The notes: generated from the letters alone by a model not told the origin. Positions 44,491 through 53,840 are shown, counted from the stretch's first letter. The stretch is DNA of 64,000 bases from Pyxidicoccus caerfyrddinensis (GCF_010894405.1 NZ_JAAIYA010000033.1:1-64000); one strand, 5' to 3'. Program-made: numbers and translations.

Positions 44491-44638
44491 TCGTCATCAC
44501 CGCACAACACACGCCCACTGTTCCCTGGTCGTCACTCGACGCGAGCTCTGTCCTTTTCGTGACGCGCACCGGCCCCTGGGTCTGAAGCCTCCGTGAAATC
44601 CGGGACGTCCACGGCGAGAGTCCGCCGGAGACCCACGG

Positions 44639-46897
44639 ATGAATTCCACGGCAGACAGAGGCGAGCGGCCCGACGTGTCATCGAACGCCTCGGAGCCCTC
44701 CGGGGCGGCGGTGCCTCCGCCCGCTGAGAACCAGTTGCGGCCTCAGCACCCGGAAGACGTGGAGCGCGCTCGCGCGCACCTGCACAGCCTCTTCATGCAG
44801 GCGCCCGCGCCCATCATCGTGATGCGCGGGCCCGAGCACCACGTCGAGCTCGTCAACGCGCCGTATCTGCGGCTCGTGGGCTGCGACGTGCGGGTCGGCA
44901 GGCCCCTTCGCGAGACGTTTCCGGAGCTCGAGTCCCAGGGCATCTTCGACATCCTCGACGGTGTCTACGCGTCCGGTACTCCCTTCGAAGGCAAGGAGCT
45001 GCCGGTGCTCCTTCGCGCCAGTGGGGAGGAGCGCTTCTTCAACTTCGTCTACCAGCCGATGCGCGGCACGGGCGGAGACGTCGAAGGCATCATGACGTTC
45101 GCCTACGACGTGACGGAGCAGGTCCGCGCACGGCAGCAGGAGACCCGGGCGGCGGCGTTCCTGCAGCAGCGGCAGAAGGAGCTCGCACTGAGCGCCGAGA
45201 TGGGCGTCGCCTTCGCGGGCGCGCTCTCCATCCGGGACATGCTGCACCAGTGCGCGGAGGCGATGGTGCGGCACCTCGACGCCGCCTTCGCCCGCATCTG
45301 GACGCTCGAGGAAGGCAGCAACGTCCTCGAGCTCCAGGCGAGCGCGGGGCAGTACACCCACCTCGATGGCCCACACGCCCGCGTCCCCGTCGGCCAGTTC
45401 AAGATTGGCCTCATCGCGCGGGAGGCGAAGCCCCACCTCACCAATGACGTGCAGCAGGACTCGCGCGTGGGGGACCGCGAGTGGGCGAAGCGCGAGGGGA
45501 TGGTCTCCTTCGCCGGCTATCCGCTCATCGTCGACAGCAAGGTGATTGGCGTGATGGCGATGTTCTCCCGGGTGCCGTTGAAGGAGGGCACGCTCTCGGC
45601 GCTCAACTCCATCGCGGACTCCATCGCGGTCGGCATCCAGCGCAAGCGGGCGGAGGCGCGGGCCCACGAGGAGAGCGAGACGCTCGACATCCTGAACAAG
45701 GTCGGGCAGTTCATCGCGGCGGAGCTCGACACCGACAAGCTCGTGCAGGCCATCACCGACTCCGCGACGCGGCTGACGGGCGCGCAGTTCGGCGCGTTCT
45801 TCTACAACGTCGTCGACGACCGGGGTGAGGCGTACACGCTGTACACCATCTCTGGCGTGCCGCGAGAGGCCTTCTCGAAGTTCCCGATGCCGCGCAACAC
45901 GAAGGTCTTCGCCCCCACCTTCGCGGGCGAGGGCGTCGTCCGGGTCGCCAACATCCGGAAGGACCCGCGCTACGGCCAGAATCCGCCGTACCACGGGATG
46001 CCGAGCGGGCACCTGCCGGTGGTCAGCTACCTCGCGGTGCCGGTCGTCTCCCGCGACGGTCGCGTGATTGGCGGCCTCTTCTTCGGACATGGCAAGGAGG
46101 GCGTCTTCACCGAGCGCGCCGAGCGGCTCGCCGTGGGAGTCGCGGCGCAGGCCTCCATCGCGATGGACAACGCGAGCCTGTTCCGTGAGGCGCAGCGGCT
46201 CATCCGGGCGCTCGAGCGGAGCAACCAGGACCTGGACCAGTTCGCCTACGTCACCTCGCATGACCTGAAGGCGCCGCTGCGCGGCATCGCGAACCTGTCG
46301 CAGTGGATCGAAGAGGACCTCGGCGCCGCGCTGAGCGCGGACTCGCGGAAGCACCTCGACCTCATGCGGCGGCGCGTCCACCGGATGGATGCGCTCATCG
46401 ACGGCATCCTCCAATATTCGCGCGCGGGCCGCGTTCGGGGGATGCCGGAAACGCTCGAAGTGGGCAGATTGCTGCAGGAACTCGTCGAGCTCGTCGCCCC
46501 GAGGCCGCCAGCGATGGTGGAGCTCCAGGGCGAGCTCCCGGTGCTGTTCACGGAGCGCGTGCCGCTCCAGCAGGTGTTGATGAACCTCATCACCAACGCG
46601 CTCAAGCATGCGCGCCGCGAGGACGCCCGCGTGGTGGTGAGTGCGGTGGAGGACGGCGACTTCTGCCGCTTCACCGTCACGGACAACGGCCCCGGCATCG
46701 CGCCCGAGTTCCATGAGCGCATCTGGGGCATCTTCCAGACGCTGGAGGCGCGCGACAAGGTCGAGGGCACCGGCATCGGGCTGGCGGTGGTGAAGAAGGT
46801 GGTGGAGTCGCGGGGAGGGAAGGCGTGGGTGGAGTCCGCCGCCGGAGCCGGCGCGAGGTTCCACTTCACCTGGCCCATGAAAGAGAGGGCGGCGTGA
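44639..46897 (+). CDS. PAS-GAF-GAF sensor histidine kinase
   Basis: 752 residues, soluble. PAS domain about 45-165 (APAPIIVMRGPEHHVELVNAPY), GAF domains about 185-335 and 350-520 (the second with SYLAVPVVSRDGRVIGGLFF), then HisKA with phospho-acceptor H541 in TSHDLKAPLRG and HATPase_c with N-box LMNLITNALKHA, DNGPGI and GTGIGLAVVKK. The H-box FAYVTSHDL is of the phytochrome-kinase type. Its stop overlaps the start of a CheY-like regulator, so the pair form a phosphorelay with the third gene. The signal is unknown. Confidence 0.92.
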   Translation: MNSTADRGERPDVSSNASEPSGAAVPPPAENQLRPQHPEDVERARAHLHSLFMQAPAPIIVMRGPEHHVELVNAPYLRLVGCDVRVGRPLRETFPELESQGIFDILDGVYASGTPFEGKELPVLLRASGEERFFNFVYQPMRGTGGDVEGIMTFAYDVTEQVRARQQETRAAAFLQQRQKELALSAEMGVAFAGALSIRDMLHQCAEAMVRHLDAAFARIWTLEEGSNVLELQASAGQYTHLDGPHARVPVGQFKIGLIAREAKPHLTNDVQQDSRVGDREWAKREGMVSFAGYPLIVDSKVIGVMAMFSRVPLKEGTLSALNSIADSIAVGIQRKRAEARAHEESETLDILNKVGQFIAAELDTDKLVQAITDSATRLTGAQFGAFFYNVVDDRGEAYTLYTISGVPREAFSKFPMPRNTKVFAPTFAGEGVVRVANIRKDPRYGQNPPYHGMPSGHLPVVSYLAVPVVSRDGRVIGGLFFGHGKEGVFTERAERLAVGVAAQASIAMDNASLFREAQRLIRALERSNQDLDQFAYVTSHDLKAPLRGIANLSQWIEEDLGAALSADSRKHLDLMRRRVHRMDALIDGILQYSRAGRVRGMPETLEVGRLLQELVELVAPRPPAMVELQGELPVLFTERVPLQQVLMNLITNALKHARREDARVVVSAVEDGDFCRFTVTDNGPGIAPEFHERIWGIFQTLEARDKVEGTGIGLAVVKKVVESRGGKAWVESAAGAGARFHFTWPMKERAA

Positions 46898-47313
46898 GTG
46901 AAGACAGGACGATGAACATCCTCCTCGTGGAGGACGACGAAGTGGATGTGATGAACGTCCGCCGCGCCTTCGACCGGAACAAGATTGCCAATCCCGTCTA
47001 CGTCGCGGAGAACGGCCTCGAAGGGCTGCGGATGCTGCGCGACGGAACCGTCCCGCGCGGCCGCCGGCTCGTCCTGCTCGACCTCAACATGCCGAAGATG
47101 AACGGCATCGAGTTCCTGCGCGCGGTTCGTCAGGACCCCGACCTCGTCGGGCTCTCGGTGGTGGTGCTCACCACGTCCAACGAGGAGCGCGACAAGGTGG
47201 ATGCGTACAAGCTGAACGTCGCGGGCTACCTGCTCAAGCCCGTCACCTTCACCAACTTCGTCGAGCTCACGTCGGCGCTCAACAAGTACTGGACCCTTGT
47301 GGAGATGCCTTGA
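46894..47313 (+). CDS. Single-domain response regulator (Rcp1-like)
   Basis: About 139 residues. CheY-like receiver: acidic pocket VEDDEVD, phospho-acceptor Asp in LVLLDLNMPKMNG, Thr in VVVLTTSNEE and Lys in LLKPVTF. The LVEDDEVDVMNVRRAF start and the NKYW.L tail are typical of response regulators paired with phytochrome-type kinases. Start taken as the GTG overlapping the kinase stop (GTGA); an ATG six codons later is possible. No output domain, so it probably relays phosphate. Confidence 0.9.
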   Translation: MSEDRTMNILLVEDDEVDVMNVRRAFDRNKIANPVYVAENGLEGLRMLRDGTVPRGRRLVLLDLNMPKMNGIEFLRAVRQDPDLVGLSVVVLTTSNEERDKVDAYKLNVAGYLLKPVTFTNFVELTSALNKYWTLVEMP

Positions 47314-48839
47314 GGCAGAAAGCGTTCGTGGTAGCCGTGCCCGCGGCGGTCCCCGGGGAACGGCGGTCCCTCGAACCGCTGCGCGCGCTCATCGTCGACG
47401 ACGACGAGTTCGACCGGATGACGGTGAAGCGGATGATGCTCTCCGCCGGCTTCGCCGTACGCGCAGAGGAGTGTGAGAGCGCGGCCTCCGCGCTGCGGCT
47501 GCTCGAGGCGGAGTCCTTCGACCTCGTCCTGCTGGACTTCAACCTCAACCTGCCCACCTACGACGGGCTGTACGTGGTGCGCGCGCTGCGGGCCCGAGGC
47601 GTCCGGGTGCCCGTGGTGGTCCTCACCGGGCAGGACAACGCCGAGGTCGCCGTCGAGCTGATGAAGGCGGGCGCTTCGGACTACCTCGCGAAGTCCTCGC
47701 TCTCGGCGGACCGGCTGGGCCATGCGCTGCGGTCGGCGCTGCGCATCCATCGGCTGGAGGAAGAGGCCCGCACCGCGCAGGAGGCGCTGCGGGCGAGCGA
47801 GGCGCTCAACCACAGCGTCCTCGCGGCGAGCGGCGACTGCATCAAGCTCCTCGACCTCTCGGGCCGCCTGCTGTCGCTGAGCCAGGCAGGTCAGTGCATG
47901 CTGGAGATAGACGACCTGTCCACGGTGGTCGGCAGCGACTGGCTCGACTTCTGGAAGGACGCGGACCGCGTCGCCGCCGAGGCCGCCCTCGAGCGGGCCC
48001 GGGCCGGGGAGCCGGGCCGCTTCGTGGGGCACTGTCCGTCGATGAAGGGGAAGTCGCTCTGGTGGGACGTGCTGCTCACGCCGATTCGGGGTGTGGACGG
48101 CCGGCCGGAGCGAATCCTCTGCGTCTCGCGGGATATGACGGCGCTCAAGCAGCGCGAGAGCTTCGAGCAGCAGCTCGTCGGCATCGTCAGCCATGACCTG
48201 CGCAATCCGCTGAACGCCATCCTCGTCAGCGCGGACCTGCTGCTTCGCAAGGAGGGGCTCGACGAGCGCACGGTGAAGGCGATGAGCCGCATCCGCTCCG
48301 CCGGGCAGCGCGCGGCGAGGATGATTCGCGACCTCCTCGACTTCACCCAGGCCCGGCTCGGAGGCAGCATCCCCATCACGCGGGCGCCGGCCGACCTCGC
48401 CAGCGTCTGCGGGCACGTCATCGAGGAGGTGGCGCTCGCCTGGCCGGAGCGGAGAATCGTCCCCTCGCTGCCCGCGCGCCTCGACGCGTACGTGGATGCG
48501 GACCGCATCGCGCAGGTGCTGACCAATCTGCTCTCCAATGCGCTCCAGTACAGCCCGGCGGGGACGGACGTCACCGCGGCGCTGCGCGAGGCGGACGGCC
48601 TGGCGGTGCTGGACATCCACAACCACGGCACGCCGATTCCAGAGGGCTTCCTGCCGAGGCTTTTCGAGCCGCTCCAGCGCGCCACCGCCGCGCATGACCG
48701 CTCGAGCCGGAGCATCGGGCTCGGCCTCTACATCGTGAAGCAGCTCGTTCGCGCGCACTCGGGGGTCATCGAGGTCGTGTCGACCGTGGAGGCGGGGACG
48801 ACCTTCACGGTGCGGCTCCCGCTCACCGGAATGGCGTAG
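47310..48839 (+). CDS. Receiver-PAS-histidine kinase hybrid
   Basis: 509 residues. N-terminal receiver (LIVDDDEFDRM, Asp76 in LVLLDFNLNLP, VVLTGQD, YLAKSSL), PAS domain about 165-285, HisKA with H295 in IVSHDLRNPLN and HATPase_c (LTNLLSNALQYS, GLGLYIVKQLV). The G1 box is altered to IHNHGTPIP in place of DxGxGIP, a variation seen in some active kinases. Starts at a TTG overlapping the previous stop (TTGA), so the three genes are translationally coupled. Likely receives phosphate from the upstream pair and passes it to an unidentified regulator. Confidence 0.9.
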   Translation: MRQKAFVVAVPAAVPGERRSLEPLRALIVDDDEFDRMTVKRMMLSAGFAVRAEECESAASALRLLEAESFDLVLLDFNLNLPTYDGLYVVRALRARGVRVPVVVLTGQDNAEVAVELMKAGASDYLAKSSLSADRLGHALRSALRIHRLEEEARTAQEALRASEALNHSVLAASGDCIKLLDLSGRLLSLSQAGQCMLEIDDLSTVVGSDWLDFWKDADRVAAEAALERARAGEPGRFVGHCPSMKGKSLWWDVLLTPIRGVDGRPERILCVSRDMTALKQRESFEQQLVGIVSHDLRNPLNAILVSADLLLRKEGLDERTVKAMSRIRSAGQRAARMIRDLLDFTQARLGGSIPITRAPADLASVCGHVIEEVALAWPERRIVPSLPARLDAYVDADRIAQVLTNLLSNALQYSPAGTDVTAALREADGLAVLDIHNHGTPIPEGFLPRLFEPLQRATAAHDRSSRSIGLGLYIVKQLVRAHSGVIEVVSTVEAGTTFTVRLPLTGMA

Positions 48840-48851
48840 GAGGCGGGCGGT

Positions 48852-49232
48852 TCAGGCCGTGTTCGGGAAGTGCGGGTTCTGGATGATGCCGAGCAGGTTG
48901 CCGAAGGGGTCCTTCACGAGGGCCACGCGGATGCCACTGCCCACGTCCCGGACGGGGCTGAAGGGAACCGCGCCCAGCTCCAACAGGCGGTCCCAGGTCC
49001 GCGCCACGTCCTCCACGCCCCAGTAGGTCGTCACGCCCGCCGCACCCGCGGGGACTTCCGAGGTGTCGGGGTCCAGCCCCAGCTCGAAGCCGCCGACGTT
49101 GAAGCCGACGTAGTACGGCTCGTCGAAGTACGGACGGGTCTCCAGGACCGCGCTGTACCAGTCCCTGGCCTTCTGGAGGTCCGTGACGGGGTAGATGGCC
49201 GTGCGCAGGCCAAGAAGGGGCTTGGGGCTCAT
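48852..49232 (-). CDS. VOC-family (glyoxalase/bleomycin resistance-like) protein
   Basis: 126 residues. beta-alpha-beta-beta-beta VOC module: LRTAIYPVTDLQKARDWYSAVL, YYVGFNVGGFELGLDP, GVTTYWGVEDVARTWDRLLELG and VALVKDPFGNLLGIIQNP, with the final Glu of many metal-binding members replaced. Start ATG at 49232, GGAGG nine bases upstream. Substrate unknown. Convergent with the kinase operon, only 12 bases apart. Confidence 0.85.
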   Translation of the reverse strand: MSPKPLLGLRTAIYPVTDLQKARDWYSAVLETRPYFDEPYYVGFNVGGFELGLDPDTSEVPAGAAGVTTYWGVEDVARTWDRLLELGAVPFSPVRDVGSGIRVALVKDPFGNLLGIIQNPHFPNTA

Positions 49233-49305
49233 TGCGGGCAACCTCCGGGGAAGGCCTCGTGGGGGGGGTGCCGGGACTGTGCCACAGGCTCGGCTCCGTC
49301 CTGAC

Positions 49306-50709
49306 TCAGTCCGCGGGGCTCGACGTGGAAGGGCGAGCGGGTGGGAAGACGGGCACATAGCACTCGTCCTTGTGCACGTAGGCAATTCCCTCACAGTCCT
49401 TGGGGGCCAGGGTCAGCTTCAGCCAGCATCCACCATGGATGGGAACGTACCCCTTGTGTGGGCAGCGACCGTTGGCATCCGGCCGTAGCTGTCCTGGGAA
49501 GGGCTTGGGGGGCACGTCCAGGGCGATGGTCGACCACGCGGACGGTGCCGCGGTGGAGGACAAGGGGGCCTTCAGCGCGGAGTCCCCGACGGCCACGGTG
49601 CCGCCGTCCTTCTCATCCACCTGTGCCGAGACGGGCGTGTCTCCGAGCCGCGCACTCAGCAGCCATGCGAGTCCCAGCATCAGTGGCACACCCACTCCGG
49701 TCGCGATGCGCCGGTGTTTCCGACCCCCACCCCGGGCACGGAGCGAAACGCGCAGCGAGGCTGTGCTCGCGCCCACGGGGCGGGCTTCCTCCAGGCCGAA
49801 GAGGGGCACATCCGCCTCCGGCCCCGCCTCGCACGCTGCCTCGTCCAGCGCCACGGCAAGCTCGCGCGCGTTGCCACGCACCTCCGGATGCACGGACAAC
49901 ATTCGAGAGACGAGGTCACTCAGCTCCACGCAGCAGCGGCTGTTGAGGACTCGCGAAGCGCGGGGACCCGGACCATTCAGGCTCCAGACGCGGGCTCCGT
50001 CGACCGTCAGCCCCAGTGAGGGAGGGTACTCGCCGGTCACCAGCCGCCAGGCGGTGACGCCCAGTGCGAAGACGTCATCCGCAGGTCCGGGGGAGTAGGC
50101 CACGACTGGGGCAGGGGCGGGGCGCAGCACGGTGCGCCACGCCTCCGGCGAGCGGTATTCCGGCGTTCCGGGAGGGAAGGGCGGCCAGGTCAACGTGGCG
50201 GCGCCCACGTAGTGGCAGGAGCCGAAGTCGGTCAGGAAGACCTGGCCATCCACATTCCTCACAAGAATGTTGTCGCCCTTCACGTCCCTGTGCACGCCCG
50301 CTGCGGCATGCGTGGCCCCCAGCGCCCGGGCGAGACTGGCGAGGCACGAGAGCACCTGTCGGGAGGTGGGCCGGTGCGCCCTCGCCCAGTCATAGAGAGT
50401 CAGGCCTGCGACCCACTCCATGGCGAGGTAGGGATGGGCAGTGCCAGCCGCGTCCTGCCATTCCCCGTGCCCCACGAGGCGAGGGACGTTTGGATGACGG
50501 ATGCGGGAGAGCAGCTCCGCCTCCCGCACGAAGCGTTCATCCCGAGGATGCAGGGCCAGCTTGAGGGCCACGGGACCCGTGGCTCCCTCCGCCTCGATGG
50601 CACGATAGACAGCGCCGTAGGCTCCGCATCCACGCCGTTCCAGCACACGCCACGGCCCCACGCGTGTTCCCAGGGGAAGCCGTGCCGGATTCAGATAGCC
50701 AGCCGCCAT
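49306..50709 (-). CDS. Membrane-anchored Ser/Thr protein kinase
   Basis: About 467 residues. Kinase domain about 15-290: glycine loop LERRGCGAYGAVYRA, Lys in VALKLAL, HRDVKGDNILV, DFGS and SPEAW. A basic segment GGGRKHRRIA precedes one transmembrane helix (TGVGVPLMLGLAWLLSARL, near 350), and the extracytoplasmic tail has several Cys (GRCPHKGYVPIHGGCWLK, DCEGIAYVHKDECYVPVF), probably disulfide-bonded sensor sequence. This layout is common in myxobacterial kinases. Start could be ten codons earlier (50739). Confidence 0.9.
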   Translation of the reverse strand: MAAGYLNPARLPLGTRVGPWRVLERRGCGAYGAVYRAIEAEGATGPVALKLALHPRDERFVREAELLSRIRHPNVPRLVGHGEWQDAAGTAHPYLAMEWVAGLTLYDWARAHRPTSRQVLSCLASLARALGATHAAAGVHRDVKGDNILVRNVDGQVFLTDFGSCHYVGAATLTWPPFPPGTPEYRSPEAWRTVLRPAPAPVVAYSPGPADDVFALGVTAWRLVTGEYPPSLGLTVDGARVWSLNGPGPRASRVLNSRCCVELSDLVSRMLSVHPEVRGNARELAVALDEAACEAGPEADVPLFGLEEARPVGASTASLRVSLRARGGGRKHRRIATGVGVPLMLGLAWLLSARLGDTPVSAQVDEKDGGTVAVGDSALKAPLSSTAAPSAWSTIALDVPPKPFPGQLRPDANGRCPHKGYVPIHGGCWLKLTLAPKDCEGIAYVHKDECYVPVFPPARPSTSSPAD

Positions 50710-50739
50710 GCGTGTCTCGTGACGAGGGGGGGCGGTCAA

Positions 50740-51221
50740 TCCGCTCGCCGCGAGCGTACTCCCGGCACCGGTACCTGTCAGCGAGACATGCGAGTTCCCA
50801 CCACACGAAGGGCGGGAGAGCCACGGAAGCGGGGGACTCTCACCTCCGCCCGGCTCGAGGGAGGCGCCTGATTCTCCTCATGTTTTTCGAGCTGAGAGGC
50901 GGCCAATGAATCGTCTCTGCCTCGCAGCCCGCGGATTCTTTGCATCATTTTCGCACGCTTCGGCTCATTCCCTCCGAGGGAGACCTGCGCGACTCCACCA
51001 ATTGCTCACGGCGCTCAGCATGGCGTTCACCCCCTTCCCGCCCGACTGAACACGCCTCGCCCGCTCATAGGTACCGGGACGAAGCCTTCTCTTTGAGCCT
51101 TTTCCCGCCAGGGAGAGGAGATTTTCCAGATGGGGATAGACATGAGGCCAGCAGGCACTGGTGGAGAGGTGGGCGGGCAACTAAGGCGCTCCTCATGTTT
51201 GCCAAACCGTCACCGTTAGGT
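50740..51221. other. Gap without a recognised gene
   Basis: About 480 bases between the kinase start and the left copy of the 35-bp inverted repeat. Codon-position bias characteristic of this genome is absent in every frame, and no hairpin or promoter stands out. It looks like junk or scar DNA at the edge of the accessory patch. Confidence 0.45.
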
Positions 51222-51256
51222 CTAAGAGTCGGTTTCGGTAGGAAGCCTCGCCGAGT
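51222..51256 (+). repeat. Left copy of perfect 35-bp inverted repeat
   Basis: Begins CTAAGAGTCGGTTTCGG and ends GCCGAGT. It is the exact reverse complement of 51999-52033. The internal TTTCGGTAGGAAG pattern resembles the terminal repeat of an insertion sequence; no family is assigned. Together the two copies bracket the M41-like gene. Confidence 0.8.
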
Positions 51257-51335
51257 CCAATTAGAACGAGCTTGATGCCGTCCTTCTGACGGCGCATGTC
51301 GCTGGGATCAAGCAAGCCAACTTGGGCGGTGAGAC

Positions 51336-51926
51336 GTGAGCAATTACGAAAAGCAGCGCGTCGCATACCACGAAGCAGGTCACCTGCTCGTAGCCGCGCA
51401 TGAAGGGTTTGAGTCGCTCGGCATCGTGGTTCGCGACAACATGAGTGGCCATGCCGAGAGTTCCCCGCGGTTGCCGGGGAGGACTTCTGAGCAATATGTC
51501 TCAAGCCGGCTTCGCGTCCTTCTCGCGGGCGCCCTCGCTCAGTGCATCAAGCTCCACCCCGGCGACAGCCGGTGCGTCATGAATGCACTTTTAACGAATG
51601 GCAACGCTAACGACGACTGGTGCAAGGCAGAGGAATTGGCGCGGGCTATCGCTCATGGGAGGACCGGGGGAGCGGCCTCCGACGATAAAAGCATGGCAGC
51701 CGCTGCAGACGAGGTGATACGCGAACATTCGGCACAGGCGCAAAAGATTCTCGAATCAAATCGCAAAGTACTCGATAAACTCGCCCGGCTCGTGATCGAC
51801 AGATTCGCGGATCTGTGCGCAGAAGACATCAATGCCTCAGACAGCGACTCGAAACTTGAGGTTACTGAAGCCGAGGTAAAGCGCGCCCTTGATGGAATGC
51901 AGCGCGTCTACGGAGACAGCGCTTAG
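51336..51926 (+). CDS. Stand-alone M41 (FtsH-like) peptidase domain protein
   Basis: 196 residues starting at a GTG. HEAGH at 12-16 is the M41 zinc motif. LPGRTSEQYVSSRLRVLLAGALAQ matches the FtsH region after it, and the Asp pair in ANDDWCKAEELARAIA provides the third ligand position. The AAA ATPase domain and membrane helices of FtsH are absent. Helical C-terminus. Codon use is less GC-biased than neighbouring core genes, pointing to transfer. It sits 80 bases inside one inverted repeat and about 73 inside the other. ATP-independent M41 proteins occur in conflict loci; function here unknown. Confidence 0.75.
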   Translation: MSNYEKQRVAYHEAGHLLVAAHEGFESLGIVVRDNMSGHAESSPRLPGRTSEQYVSSRLRVLLAGALAQCIKLHPGDSRCVMNALLTNGNANDDWCKAEELARAIAHGRTGGAASDDKSMAAAADEVIREHSAQAQKILESNRKVLDKLARLVIDRFADLCAEDINASDSDSKLEVTEAEVKRALDGMQRVYGDSA

Positions 51927-51942
51927 AGCGTATTCAGAATCA

Positions 51943-51960
51943 AGAGCCCATTTCGGTAGG
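51943..51960 (+). repeat. Third, degenerate copy of the repeat end
   Basis: AGAGCCCATTTCGGTAGG matches the left end of the 35-bp repeat (AGAGTCGGTTTCGGTAGG) at 14 of 18 positions, in the same orientation. With the right copy at 51999-52033 it bounds a unit of about 90 bases that looks like an IS with its interior deleted. Confidence 0.55.
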
Positions 51961-51998
51961 CGTCATCCTTGGCAGATTGCTCCTTGGGCGGGGCGCGT

Positions 51999-52033
51999 AC
52001 TCGGCGAGGCTTCCTACCGAAACCGACTCTTAG
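51999..52033 (-). repeat. Right copy of perfect 35-bp inverted repeat
   Basis: Exact reverse complement of 51222-51256. No flanking target duplication could be recognised, so the two copies may come from separate insertions rather than one transposition. Confidence 0.8.
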
Positions 52034-52065
52034 CAATCGTGCGTCTTCCCGGATGCGTGTTCTTG

Positions 52066-52299
52066 ATGGCATCGGCAGAGGAAGTTCGGGGGTCCCAGCC
52101 TGTCTCCGCCGACACTTTTCGTAGAGAGCAGGAGGCTCTGGCGGGATGCGTCGTGGAACGCCTGATCGGGCGATATGAGATGACTCCAGTGATTCGAGAA
52201 AAGGCCTCGGTTATCAGCAGTACCGTCAATAAGAGCGATCTAGCGAGGCTACTCTCCGGCCCAGGCTGCCCCTTCAGGAAGGGGGCAGTAGGAGCGTGA
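52066..52299 (+). CDS. Small hypothetical protein
   Basis: 77 residues from MASAEEVRGSQPVSADTF. One long amphipathic helix region (REQEALAGCVVERLIGRYEM) and no known motif. The upstream part of this frame is repeat DNA, so this start is the only sensible one. No clear ribosome site. It may be a fragment left downstream of the repeat. Confidence 0.3.
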   Translation: MASAEEVRGSQPVSADTFRREQEALAGCVVERLIGRYEMTPVIREKASVISSTVNKSDLARLLSGPGCPFRKGAVGA

Positions 52300-52325
52300 A
52301 CAACTGGAGCAACTCGACCGCTTGA

Positions 52326-52539
52326 GGTTCGACACCACGCGCGCGACTTCAGCTCCGCTCCCACTTGGGGAACCTGACGCGAGGCCGCCCCATCGTGCAT
52401 TCGTTGGTCTTCGACATGCGCAACGGCATTCTCAGAAACCTCAAGCTGGACTTTGTGCAGACCCTGCACAACATCCAAGAGGTCAACGACTTCAGGGGAG
52501 AGTACGGTATGGGAACCGCCGGTTGGGTCTATTCCTGAT
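52326..52539 (+). pseudogene. Carbonic-anhydrase-like C-terminal remnant
   Basis: Frame without a start codon reading RLQLRSHLGNLTRGRPIVHS followed by LVFDMRNGILRNLKLDF, similar to the last helix-strand of beta-carbonic anhydrases (V..L.N......G...VHGWVYD...G.L..L). Stops at 52539. The zinc-binding N-terminal domain is missing. Its end overlaps the 3' end of the TIR-like gene on the other strand. Confidence 0.4.
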
Positions 52540-53632
52540 CCCCGTCCTCGTCGGACCCGTCAAAGGAACTGTCGGCCTCCACATAGGCCTTCTCCTTCTT
52601 GTTGAGCGTGAGTGCCTTGTGGTCCGTGTCGTCGAGATCAAGCTCGGGATAGTCCGTGTGAATCTGGCGGAGCATTTCACGATACGCGCCGTCTGCCTTC
52701 GTGACGGCCTTTCGAAATCGCATTGACGCTTGTGCCGAATCACCGGGATGCTTGTGTCTGTATCCGATTTTCCAGAGCGTGGGGTTGGACGTGGCCTGAA
52801 AGTGCTCGCCGGTGACGTTGAGGGCGGCTCCCAGCGCAAGCCGCAAGTCATGAATCGAGCTGGAAATCGCTTGGTTGTAAAGATGAAAATGCGGTGAGCT
52901 TGTTTTGTCTATGAAACGCTCAAGTTGGGAAACGCTTGGGTAGTAAAGGTAGCCCGTGTCGCCATGATCAAGGAAGCTGTGGAAGGTGGGGCGATGCACC
53001 AACGACATGAGGCTTTCGAGGTGGGCTATGTCCTTCCGTCGCTTCAGTTGATCGTGCGGCTGTAGTCGCTCAGGCAGTTCACCCCGACAGTGGGCTTCGA
53101 TGACGCCCTTCAGTGCGTCATAAAGGGCTGATTCAAGTTCGCCTTTCGCCTTCTCCTTGTCTCCCCCTTCTTTCAGCCCGTATTTGAAGATGAACTTGCC
53201 GTGAAGATCGGATGGTACATCTTCTGGCACCTTGCCAAAATCCGTGTTGGCAATGCAGATGACCCGGCCCCAGCCGAGCATTCCCACTGCAAGTCCGGCC
53301 TCGAAAGTTACATTGGGGTTGGGAAATGCCCGGGTGCCGTTTACGCTCGGAATGACAGTGGTGATGTCGGCGACAACCGCATGGGCGCCTGCGATTTTGC
53401 TGGTGATGGAGTTTGTGATGTCGGCCGTTCCTGGCTGGTCTCGTGTCGCGTGGTCGACAAAGAACGTGGTGTGGACCTCATCGGGGAGTTCCTGCTTCAG
53501 TTTGGCGATGGCCGCATGTATTGCTTTTTCAATGAAACTTCGATTCGTCGATTTAGGCAGGTCGCTCTGCCAGGAGAAGAAGATGACAAATTTCTCGGGC
53601 AGCAAATTCGGCTTCAAGAGAGTGATAGTCAT
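52529..53632 (-). CDS. TIR-like nucleotide-binding defence protein
   Basis: About 367 residues from MTITLLKPN. N-terminal Rossmann-like domain: KFVIFFSWQSDLPKSTNRSF, DHATRDQPGTADITNSI, AHAVVADITTV, PNPNVTFEAGLAVGMLGWGR. These motifs are those of a TIR-like family found with bacterial immune systems, with Glu of NPNVTFEAG in the catalytic-type position. The C-terminal about 180 residues are helical with no recognised domain and an acidic tail (FDGSDEDGDQE). An ATG at 53659 with a TATACT just upstream is an alternative start. AT-richer codons than the neighbours suggest transfer. Stand-alone; no partner gene visible. Confidence 0.65.
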   Translation of the reverse strand: MTITLLKPNLLPEKFVIFFSWQSDLPKSTNRSFIEKAIHAAIAKLKQELPDEVHTTFFVDHATRDQPGTADITNSITSKIAGAHAVVADITTVIPSVNGTRAFPNPNVTFEAGLAVGMLGWGRVICIANTDFGKVPEDVPSDLHGKFIFKYGLKEGGDKEKAKGELESALYDALKGVIEAHCRGELPERLQPHDQLKRRKDIAHLESLMSLVHRPTFHSFLDHGDTGYLYYPSVSQLERFIDKTSSPHFHLYNQAISSSIHDLRLALGAALNVTGEHFQATSNPTLWKIGYRHKHPGDSAQASMRFRKAVTKADGAYREMLRQIHTDYPELDLDDTDHKALTLNKKEKAYVEADSSFDGSDEDGDQE

Positions 53633-53840
53633 GGGAGAAGGTAAGGCAGGCCTCGGCATCGCGGATACAGTATAGCCCTTGGATGGGTATCCGAGTTCCG
53701 CTCCGCATTCAAGATGCAAAGCCGCCCCGTTTTCGCGGCTCTCCCGCACTTTGTGTGATGCCCAGGCTCAGATGGTGAGAAGCACACGATGGCGCAGCAG
53801 GGTCGAAGTGCGGAACACCGGGCAGCATTTGCCCACAGCC

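Noticed and set aside
39403..44510. Two very long minus-strand open frames (999 and 703 codons) opposite the beta-helix and coiled-coil genes
   Set aside because: Same antisense artefact; the plus-strand genes have signal peptides, ribosome sites and recognisable domains.
44678..48758. Long minus-strand frames opposite the histidine kinases
   Set aside because: Kinase motifs are unambiguous on the plus strand; antisense frames are compositional shadows.
51222..52033. A classical composite transposon with target-site duplication
   Set aside because: No direct duplication flanks the repeats and no transposase is present, so only the inverted repeat itself is reported.
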